Positions 1 through 5,377 of a DNA stretch of 7,950 nt are shown in pieces. Each line of letters starts with the position of its first letter. Positions within the stretch are counted from its first letter, which is position 1. The stretch is from Bacillota bacterium. GTDB lineage: Bacteria; Bacillota; Bacilli; Alicyclobacillales; SLC66. The DNA lies in assembly GCA_021846145.1 (NCBI GenBank), contig JAJZCJ010000142.1, positions 1 through 7,950 of the forward strand, in the 5' to 3' direction. The notes beneath the pieces are model-generated. The model saw only the letters and a program-made list of their open reading frames with translations, was not told where the DNA came from and did not search any database. The translations under genes and the position numbers were made by a program.

Positions 1-944
1 TGGTAATATTTGGCGCGATGGCCGTCATCTCGATCTATGTGTATGCGGTGATCATCGTTTGGTCAGTAGCGAAAACGAAAGTTACAGGTGCGATGAAGTG
101 GTTCGTGCTTTGTGCCCACGTGTATCTGATGATTGCTGTGACCTTGGCCCTGCTTTTGATTCTATCCATGCAGTTTGCGGGGTTTTTGGCAGGTGCATAT
201 CAGCCATTACTGCTCTCTCATATTATTTTTGCAGCAGGTGGATTTTTCACCTTATTAGTGATGGGGTTCAGCTTTAAGCTCTTACCGATGTTCACGCTAT
301 CACACGGTTACTCTACTGCTCGCCAAAAATTTACGCTGATACTTGCCAATGTGGCACTATGGGGACTGATTGCCGGTGTTTGGCTGAATCTTCGCGGCCT
401 ATTATGGATAGCCGGAACGATAGGCGTAATCACATTTATCAACCACGTGATTGACCTTAAAGGAATCATGAAAAAGCGCCTGCGTAAGAATACAGAAGCA
501 CCCATGCACGCGGTGATGATCGCTGCGTATATAGGTGGCGTGACATTGCTAGGCTTGTTGATCCAATTAGGCGTGAGCTTTCAATTGCCTGGTTGGCAAG
601 TCGTGGTCACCTTTTATTTGCTGGGTTGGATTACTTTCACTGTGATGGGCTTTTCGTATAAAATCATACCTTTTTTAATTTGGAATGAACGTTTTAGCAA
701 AAAAGTAGGTAAGGAAAAAACGCCGATGATTGCCGATTTACTGCATCCCAATCGCACCAAACCTGTGCTGATCGGATTTTTATCTGGGCTTGTATTGTTG
801 ACGATATTTACGGTGGTGAAGTGGGTGCCTGGTACGGTGATCGGTAGTGTGCTTATCGGCAGTTCTTTACTTGTGTTTTGTACGCAATTAATCATGGTGA
901 TTAGTCCTAAAAATAATCGCAAGGAGTTGCGGGTTCATGATTGA
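1..944 (+). CDS. Polytopic membrane protein, 5' end outside window
   Basis: Integral membrane protein of unknown function with about eight to nine hydrophobic segments. The frame is open to the left edge of the window: codons before the ATG at 18 read on without a stop, and that ATG has no ribosome binding site, so the true start is probably upstream and the gene is 5'-partial. There is a visible internal repeat. GFFTLLVMGFSFKLLPMF (about residues 75-92 counted from the ATG at 18) is echoed by GWITFTVMGFSYKIIPF (about 204-220). The pattern of a buried His followed by G-[FW]-x(4)-MG-[FS]-[YF]-K-[LI]-[LI]-P resembles membrane proteins distantly similar to heme-copper oxidase subunit I or NnrS-like proteins; that link is inference. 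The 3' end overlaps the following DUF59 gene by 8 nt, so the two are probably cotranslated. Confidence 0.75.
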   Translation, partial: VIFGAMAVISIYVYAVIIVWSVAKTKVTGAMKWFVLCAHVYLMIAVTLALLLILSMQFAGFLAGAYQPLLLSHIIFAAGGFFTLLVMGFSFKLLPMFTLSHGYSTARQKFTLILANVALWGLIAGVWLNLRGLLWIAGTIGVITFINHVIDLKGIMKKRLRKNTEAPMHAVMIAAYIGGVTLLGLLIQLGVSFQLPGWQVVVTFYLLGWITFTVMGFSYKIIPFLIWNERFSKKVGKEKTPMIADLLHPNRTKPVLIGFLSGLVLLTIFTVVKWVPGTVIGSVLIGSSLLVFCTQLIMVISPKNNRKELRVHD

Positions 945-1236
945 TCTAGTGGAAGTGCGTGAAAAATTAAAAGAAGTTTTTGATCCTGAAATCGGAATTA
1001 ATGTGGTCGATCTGGGGCTTATTTATAAGATAGAAGAATTGCAATTGGGAATGTTGCACATAGAAATGACCATGACTACCCCAGGCTGTCCTGCGCATGA
1101 CAACATTAGTCAAGCGGTAGAGTGGACGGCCGCACTAGCGGGAGGTGTGGAAATAGCCAAGGTGGATGTCGTGTGGACCCCACCCTGGTCGCCTGACATG
1201 ATGTCAGAGTCAGCGCGGGCGCAATTGAATTTTTAA
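937..1236 (+). CDS. DUF59/MIP18 family metal-sulfur cluster assembly protein
   Basis: A 99-residue single-domain protein of the MIP18 (DUF59, PaaD/SufT-like) family, cytosolic proteins that help assemble or deliver Fe-S clusters. Family hallmarks are DPEIGINVVDLGLIY (residues 16-30), TTPGCP with the conserved Cys51, and the C-terminal VWTPPWSPDMMSE (about residues 79-91), typical of the PaaD-like branch. The length is normal for a stand-alone member. The ATG at 937 follows AAGGAG (921-926) at 10 nt and overlaps the upstream membrane-protein stop, indicating an operon. The neighbour may be the client or membrane partner, but the sequence does not show which cluster protein is served. Confidence 0.93.
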   Translation: MIDLVEVREKLKEVFDPEIGINVVDLGLIYKIEELQLGMLHIEMTMTTPGCPAHDNISQAVEWTAALAGGVEIAKVDVVWTPPWSPDMMSESARAQLNF

Positions 1237-1639
1237 GGGAATCAAGCAGGCAAGGTCAGGGATATAAGCGTGGGATCCGGTGTTGAATCGTATTGAAAAA
1301 GTAGAAAAAACATGGTATGACAGGGCTGGAAGCGATCATTGCTATCTAGCTCTGTCTGTCTGTATGTATGGAAAATATATGCACGAAGTAGTAGTATAGC
1401 TAATAAATGTTGAAGCATTTGATGGTATATGTAACGTAGAAGGCGAGGCGTTATTTGCCACTGCTTCAGGTGTATGTGACGGCGCTTGAAAAGGAAACGG
1501 ATTGCCCAGTGCTGGAGGCGTGGATTCACATGCCGAGCGTCGGTGCCATGGTGGGATTTTAAGGGGTAGGGGTGATATATTTGATGTGTTATAGCAATTA
1601 CGAACTGAATGATTCAATAGATATATTGTGGGTGATCTC
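1237..1639. other. Gene-poor spacer with no intact gene
   Basis: Four hundred bases between the DUF59 gene and the HNH gene. Apart from the possible nuclease remnant at 1440-1562, I see no intact coding region with a ribosome binding site and no convincing terminator. Longer open frames on the minus strand here have no family resemblance and no start signals. The stretch fits decayed sequence or a former insertion or rearrangement site. Confidence 0.6.
1440..1562 (+). pseudogene. Remnant resembling the C-terminus of an AddA/RecB-type nuclease
   Basis: One frame runs from just after an in-frame TAG (1437-1439) to TAA (1560-1562). It encodes about 40 residues including RRYLPLLQVYVTALEKE followed by CPVLEAWIHMPSVGAMVGF. 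This resembles the last helix and beta strands of the PD-(D/E)XK nuclease domain at the end of AddA/UvrD-RecB helicase-nucleases, where the QxxxY motif (here Q-V-Y in LLQVYVTALEK) and a terminal hydrophobic strand are typical. No start codon, ribosome binding site or upstream nuclease or helicase sequence is visible, so this would be a leftover 3' end. The similarity is short and judged by eye; it could be chance. Confidence 0.38.
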
Positions 1640-2578
1640 ATGAAAATGTTTGTTGGTGTCACTGATAATAGTTGGTTTAAGTACTTATCCAAAACGAGAC
1701 CGGATGAAGTGAACTTTTGGCAACCAAGTGGTAGACAGGCCTTTAAGGCAATAGATACCAATGGTTTATTCTTATTTAAGCTACATAGTCCTCTGGATTA
1801 CATTGCAGGAGGAGGTTTCTTTATTCGCCATTCTTTTTTGCCTATTTCTTTGGCATGGGAAGCCTTTGGAAAAAAGAATGGTACCCGTGATTTCTTTGGA
1901 TTCTCCAATGCAATCCATAAATATCGAAAAACGGATAGATTGACCGAACCAGATCCTATGATTGGTTGCATTATCTTGACGGATCCATTTTTCTTTGAAG
2001 AACGTGATTGGATCCCCGTTCCAGGGGATTGGAAACCGAATATTGTGCAAGGCAAGTCGTATGACACCAATATAGCCTATGGTACGGAACTCTATGAAAA
2101 GATACAACAACGATTACAAAGGATTAAACATGATAGTTTAATGACTGATAGAATATTTGAAAACGATGAAGAAAGTCGTTATGGATCAGGCTACACCATT
2201 TATCCAAGAATTGGTCAAGGTGCTTTTCGGGTGTTGGTGACTGAAGCGTATCAAAGACGGTGTGCGATAACTGGTGAAAAGACACTACCAGTATTGGATG
2301 CCGCCCATATTCAGCCCTATTCAGAAGAAGGTCCACACAATACAAGCAATGGATTGTTACTGAGGAAGGATTTACATGCCTTGTTTGACAAGGGCTATCT
2401 GACAGTGAATGAAGAAATGCGGATCGAGGTAAGCAAACGCATTAAAGAGGACTATGGTAATGGTCGAGAGTACTATGCCATGCATGGGAAGGAATTAGCC
2501 GTATTTCCAGCCAGAGATGAAGAAAGGCCTTCTCATCAGTATTTGAGATGGCATAATGAGCATGTGTTTTTGGCGTAA
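1640..2578 (+). CDS. HNH restriction-type endonuclease with PUA/EVE-like N-terminal domain
   Basis: A 312-residue predicted DNA endonuclease. The C-terminal part (about residues 200-265) is an HNH_2-type domain with RRCAITG (Cys208), LDAAHI (His223), SNGLLLRKDLHALFD (Asn237, His246), the expected H-N-H metal and catalytic set. The N-terminal ~130 residues open with FVGVTDNSWFKYL, then DEVNFWQPSG, LFLFKL and GGGFFIRH. This looks like the domain found in COG3440-type restriction endonucleases, which I suspect is a PUA/EVE/SRA-like modified-base reader. If so, the enzyme would cut modified foreign DNA (type IV style) and need no methylase; none is nearby. Start chosen at ATG 1640, preceded by GGTGA (1632-1636); ATG 1646 is also possible, and the upstream in-frame GTG at 1628 lacks a ribosome binding site. 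The gene stands alone, which fits a solitary defence gene. Confidence 0.8.
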   Translation: MKMFVGVTDNSWFKYLSKTRPDEVNFWQPSGRQAFKAIDTNGLFLFKLHSPLDYIAGGGFFIRHSFLPISLAWEAFGKKNGTRDFFGFSNAIHKYRKTDRLTEPDPMIGCIILTDPFFFEERDWIPVPGDWKPNIVQGKSYDTNIAYGTELYEKIQQRLQRIKHDSLMTDRIFENDEESRYGSGYTIYPRIGQGAFRVLVTEAYQRRCAITGEKTLPVLDAAHIQPYSEEGPHNTSNGLLLRKDLHALFDKGYLTVNEEMRIEVSKRIKEDYGNGREYYAMHGKELAVFPARDEERPSHQYLRWHNEHVFLA

Positions 2579-2762
2579 AATAATTATTATATTTACAAAT
2601 AATATGCATATAGGGACGTTTGTTAAATTATCGGAGTAATTGACACGTCAATTCCATCGATATCTGGGTCGAAAATGGTGCGTAGAATGATCAACAAGAG
2701 CAGGTTGTTAGCAAGTAGCTGTGCAAGTTGGTAATATGAATATATCCTAGGGGCTTATTCAC

Positions 2763-3199
2763 ATGTGGATGCTGACTGGTGCCAACGGGTACATCATTGA
2801 TCAAACGAATACCAAGTTCGACGCCATTGTTTTTGATGGCGAGTTTATCATGGCAGTGGGTAGTGTTGTTGATTTGCGGTGGCAATATGGTTCCGTGGTG
2901 ACACGGGTCATTGATGTAGAAGGAGCAACCGTGATTCCTAGGCTTGTCGATAATCATCTTCTCATCTAGCAGGTGTCGGCGAACAGTTGCTGCGCTTTGA
3001 TCTCACCGGGACATCATCAAAGGCTGATTTATTACAGTGTATTTGTTCATGGGCGATGACACTTCCTGAAGGGTAAGGGATTATTGGCGCTGGTCGGGAT
3101 GAACATGGGATCCTTAACGGGCTTGTATATGAAGAGAGTGACTTTGAGCCGGAAGTCCATTGGCTACGAGCGTTGAAGCTGGCAATGCAACATATTTGA
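2763..3199 (+). pseudogene. Decayed YtcJ-like amidohydrolase, frameshifted and truncated
   Basis: N-terminal part of a metal-dependent amidohydrolase of the YtcJ/AepA type. The first frame (2763-2969) encodes MWMLTGANGYIIDQ, then VIDVEGATVIPRLVDNHL, the family's strand before the metal-binding HxH. It then hits TAG. A frame shifted by -1 from about 2960 continues the family sequence: SHLAGVGEQLLRFDLTG, SSKADLLQ, TLPEG, then an in-frame TAA (3074-3076). The same frame goes on as GIIGAGRDEHG, NGLVYEES and WLRALKLAMQHI to TGA at 3197. The step from the TLPEG region to the RDEHG-NGLVYEE region seems to skip tens of residues compared with family members, suggesting an internal deletion. The catalytic barrel is missing, so no activity is expected. 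AGGGGC (2749-2754) is a plausible former ribosome binding site for the ATG. Confidence 0.8.
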
Positions 3200-3269
3200 C
3201 AATGAGAATTTCACCGACAAATAAAGCGAGCGTCAACACTCCACTACAATCGAAATTCCCCATTTTCTA

Positions 3270-3419
3270 ATGGAGATCAACGCAGATGTCAACGGTGCTG
3301 CAAACATTTTGAGAAAAGTATTCCCCGACGCGTTTGCAAAGGGGATAGCGGGCTTAGTGAAGAGCCCCCTGGTAGTGAAACTATACTCCAGAAACTCCGA
3401 CCTCAACGCGACAGCGTAA
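3270..3419 (+). pseudogene. tnpB: 3' remnant of IS605-type tnpB
   Basis: The frame ending at TAA 3417-3419 encodes EINADVNGAANILRKVFPDAF followed by a short tail. This is the hallmark C-terminus of TnpB (OrfB), including the third RuvC aspartate in the NADVNGAANI motif. Only about 48 codons remain. The zinc-finger CxxC pairs that normally precede this motif are absent, and upstream codons do not resemble TnpB. The relic directly follows the broken amidohydrolase, so the element probably inserted into that gene or joined it by deletion. Its last 17 nt overlap the convergent azlC gene's 3' end. There is no associated tnpA. It cannot encode an active nuclease. Confidence 0.85.
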
Positions 3420-4098
3420 GTGGGAGAGATTCATGATGTAACCAGAAGCCTAGTGTGGCACCGGAAAATCCACCTACCACCACTCCAATGCTTCCTAAAT
3501 GGAGCCAAGTTGCGAAAACTGCAAACAGTGCTCCACAAACTGCGGCAACGAGGTGTGGGATCGTTCGTTTGCCACCGAAAAGCAGCGCTAAAAATAGCGC
3601 GGGTAAGGAAAAATCAAGAACGGACGAGATGTAGACTGGCACTGATTGGCCAATCCTCGCGCCTACGATGGTTCCCAAAATCCATGAGGTATAGCACGCC
3701 AATACAAATGGAATCTGGTAGCCTGGTATGGGGGGATGGTCGACAATCCGACTACTGGTGACAGCAAATACTTCATCTGTGAGTCCGAATGCGAAGAACC
3801 ACTTTTTCCATTCTGACCATGGGGCAAATGCCAGACCTAGGTTGGTTCCGTAGAGGAAGTGTCGTAGATTGACTAATAGGACGGTCACAATGGTAGACAG
3901 CGGGGACGAACCAGCCAGTACCAAACTGACCAGCATGAATTGAGAACTTCCAGCATAAACCAATGCTGAAATGAGAACAGTCGCAAATACAGGAATGCCA
4001 TTGCTTGTTGAGATGACACCGAAGGTGACAGCAATCGTGAAGTAAGCCAGAATGATGGGAATCGCATCTCCAATGGCCTTTTGAACAAGTCGGTTCAT
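3403..4098 (-). CDS. azlC: AzlC family branched-chain amino-acid exporter, large subunit
   Basis: A 231-residue, multi-helix membrane protein of the AzlC family, the larger subunit of the two-component AzlCD exporter of branched-chain amino acids and analogues. Family features are the N-terminal GDAIPIILAYFTIAVTFGV, the SALVYAGSSQFMLV helix (residues 45-58) and NLRHFLYG (about 77-84), with normal length. It starts at ATG 4098 with a strong AGGAGG (4106-4111) 7 nt upstream. It follows azlD by 11 nt on the same strand, so the two form an operon, with azlD first rather than the more usual C-D order. The last codons (HHESLPLTLSR) run into tnpB-relic sequence, so the original C-terminus may have been replaced. 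Control is probably by the divergent XRE-cupin gene. Confidence 0.93.
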   Translation of the reverse strand: MNRLVQKAIGDAIPIILAYFTIAVTFGVISTSNGIPVFATVLISALVYAGSSQFMLVSLVLAGSSPLSTIVTVLLVNLRHFLYGTNLGLAFAPWSEWKKWFFAFGLTDEVFAVTSSRIVDHPPIPGYQIPFVLACYTSWILGTIVGARIGQSVPVYISSVLDFSLPALFLALLFGGKRTIPHLVAAVCGALFAVFATWLHLGSIGVVVGGFSGATLGFWLHHESLPLTLSR

Positions 4099-4109
4099 CT
4101 TCTATCCTC

Positions 4110-4427
4110 CTAGAGCAAGTAGGTGATGACTGCGAAACACACGGTACCTGCTGCGACTGTCCATAGTAGATGTCGAGTAAACCAAGCCACAACACCTGTT
4201 GGTATGGCCGCGAGCAGTGCTGGATTGTGCAGCGGCGGTATCCAGTGATTGTTTTGGAACAAAAGGACGGGGCCAAGTAAAGCGCCCAATACGGCCGGTG
4301 TTACAAAAGATACCCAACTTTGAATCCACTTCGGCCACGAAATACGGCTACCTAAACTAAGGGAACCGCCTCGAATTAGATAGGTTCCCACACCGATGAG
4401 AAGTGTCTCGAGGTATACTGAGGTCAT
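4110..4427 (-). CDS. azlD: AzlD family branched-chain amino-acid exporter, small subunit
   Basis: A 105-residue membrane protein with three to four hydrophobic helices, the small partner of AzlC. The N-terminal LIGVGTYLIRGGSL region and FVTPAVLGALLGPVLL followed by PALLAAIPTGVVAW are typical of AzlD. ATG 4427 is preferred over the GTG at 4433: the AAGGA upstream is 8 nt from the ATG but only about 2 nt from the GTG. It is transcribed leftward, immediately upstream of azlC and divergent from the XRE-cupin regulator, sharing the intergenic inverted repeat at 4456-4493. Confidence 0.92.
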   Translation of the reverse strand: MTSVYLETLLIGVGTYLIRGGSLSLGSRISWPKWIQSWVSFVTPAVLGALLGPVLLFQNNHWIPPLHNPALLAAIPTGVVAWFTRHLLWTVAAGTVCFAVITYLL

Positions 4428-4455
4428 GGTCACATTCCTTTCATTCCGTTATAAT
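4427..4455 (+). promoter_or_regulatory. Possible promoter of the XRE-cupin gene
   Basis: A perfect -10 hexamer TATAAT (4450-4455) lies 17 nt after a weak -35 match TGGTCA (4427-4432, four of six to consensus). Transcription would start near 4462, inside the large inverted repeat, which would allow autorepression. The -35 would overlap the azlD start codon. Confidence 0.4.
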
Positions 4456-4493
4456 GATACACTATAACATACATTTATATGTTATAGTGTATC
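4456..4493. promoter_or_regulatory. Perfect 16-bp inverted repeat, likely operator
   Basis: The arms GATACACTATAACATA (4456-4471) and TATGTTATAGTGTATC (4478-4493) are exact reverse complements around a 6-nt spacer. The repeat fills most of the gap between divergent azlD and the XRE-cupin gene and ends just before the regulator's ribosome binding site. The position and symmetry fit binding by the encoded dimeric XRE protein, controlling both itself and azlDC. There is no T-tract following, so it is not a terminator. Confidence 0.75.
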
Positions 4494-4508
4494 TGGAGGT
4501 GAAATTTT

Positions 4509-5087
4509 ATGGAGCCTGGTCCATTAACGGAGCACATTGGGAAAACATTGCGGAATTTTCGGAAAGAACGAGGTTGGACTCTCGACCAATTAGCTGATGC
4601 TACAAGTGTGAGTAAGCCGATGCTAGGACAAATCGAGCGTGGGGAATCAAATCCAACCGTAGTCACGTTATGGAAAATTGCCAGTGGGCTGGATGTTCCA
4701 TTCTCCGTTTTCATAGATATACCAAAGCCGCATGCCACAGTGGTACGACAGAGTGAGCAGCCATTTGTTTTTGATGAGAATGGCAAGTATGTGGTGCAAA
4801 ATATATTATCCGTACGACAGCCTAGTCCTGCAGAAGTGTTTTATACCACATTGCTTCCGGGATGCTCGCATTTGGCGGAAAGTCATGGAAACCATGTAAC
4901 AGAAGGAATTTGGGTAAAGAAAGGGCACCTCACGCTAACACTTGGCGAGCAAACTTATCTCCTTGATGAAGGAGATTCCATTCACTTTGTGGCGGATATA
5001 GGACATATTTATCAAAATGCACACGATCAAGAATGTGAGTATCTCGTTTTATTAGTCTATCTGCAACCTGAGACGATGAAAATGTGA
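4509..5087 (+). CDS. XRE-family transcriptional regulator with C-terminal cupin domain
   Basis: A 192-residue cytosolic DNA-binding regulator. Residues 8-65 form an XRE helix-turn-helix (LRNFRKERGWTLDQLA, then SKPMLGQIERGESNPTVVTL). Residues about 110-185 form a small cupin barrel, with HLAESHGNHVTEGIWVKKG and LLDEGDSIHF followed by DIGHIYQN, expected to sense a small ligand. Regulators of this two-domain type often sit beside amino-acid exporters, and here it is divergent from azlDC, so control of export in response to an amino acid or related metabolite is likely; the ligand is unknown. ATG 4509 follows a near-perfect GGAGGTGA (4495-4502) at 6 nt. Its TGA stop falls at the left end of the IscB element, so the insertion may define or slightly alter the C-terminus. 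Confidence 0.92.
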   Translation: MEPGPLTEHIGKTLRNFRKERGWTLDQLADATSVSKPMLGQIERGESNPTVVTLWKIASGLDVPFSVFIDIPKPHATVVRQSEQPFVFDENGKYVVQNILSVRQPSPAEVFYTTLLPGCSHLAESHGNHVTEGIWVKKGHLTLTLGEQTYLLDEGDSIHFVADIGHIYQNAHDQECEYLVLLVYLQPETMKM

Positions 5088-5372
5088 ACTACCACGAACC
5101 TAAAGGTTCGTAGCTTCTAAAAGAAGCTCAAGTTTACCAGACTCAGCTAGCGGAAACGCTAGCTACGTTAGAACGGTCATGACACCCTCGGTTGACGCAT
5201 CAGACCGTTGCTCTGTCGCCTGTATTTAAGTAGAACTGGGGTAAGGTTTGGTGATACAGGCGCAAAAAGCCGTTTTAACTTTGTCGAGATGAGGACGGAT
5301 TCCATTCGTGGTCACAGCAAATGGATACGCACTACCTGCCTTCGGGCAGTGAAATTTTCCGAAAGGAAGTGA
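5088..5372 (+). ncRNA. HEARO / omega RNA, guide-RNA scaffold of IscB
   Basis: The ~290 nt before iscB are non-coding and full of stems. Those visible by eye are 5095-5100 with 5105-5110; 5112-5117 with 5123-5128; an 8-bp stem with GAAA loop, 5145-5152 with 5157-5164; AACGGTC (5172-5178) with GACCGTT (5203-5209); a 9-bp stem CGCCTGTAT (5217-5225) with ATACAGGCG (5254-5262); TCCATT (5301-5306) with AATGGA (5320-5325); CTGCC-TTCG-GGCAG (5336-5349); and TTCC-GAAA-GGAA (5357-5368). The position directly upstream of iscB is that of the HEARO RNA, which carries a 5' guide and directs IscB cleavage. The guide would come from sequence just left of the scaffold. Exact ends were not determined. Confidence 0.82.
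5092..5113 (+). repeat. Left-end hairpin of the IscB element
   Basis: CGAACC (5095-5100) pairs with GGTTCG (5105-5110) around the loop TAAA. The stretch beginning CCACGAACCTAAAGG closely matches the right-end hairpin CCACGAGCCTAAAGG, as expected for paired subterminal hairpins recognised by a Y1 transposase. It may also be the first stem of the omega RNA. Confidence 0.7.
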
Positions 5373-5377
5373 TCCCA

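Noticed and set aside
1270..1390. Short plus-strand frame of about 36 codons ending before 1400
   Set aside because: No ribosome binding site, odd composition and no resemblance to any family.
1598..1627. TTACGA-18-TATATT as promoter of the HNH gene
   Set aside because: Transcription would start at about the ribosome binding site, leaving no room for a leader, and the hexamers are weak.
1342..1761. Open frame of 139 codons on the minus strand
   Set aside because: It runs through non-coding spacer into the HNH gene, shows no recognisable motif and has no ribosome binding site.
2581..2610. AT-rich inverted repeat after the HNH gene as a terminator
   Set aside because: The stem is only A-T pairs with no clear T-tail; it would be too weak.
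3420..3761. Open frame of 113 codons on the plus strand
   Set aside because: It lies antisense to azlC, whose protein is clearly recognised; it is a shadow frame.
5092..5164. Three hairpins after the XRE-cupin gene as Rho-independent terminators
   Set aside because: None is followed by a T-run, and they belong to the omega-RNA/left-end region of the IscB element.
5321..5377. ATG at 5321 as the iscB start, giving a 440-residue protein
   Set aside because: It lies in predicted RNA stems, has no ribosome binding site, and the PLMP domain begins naturally at the ATG at 5378.
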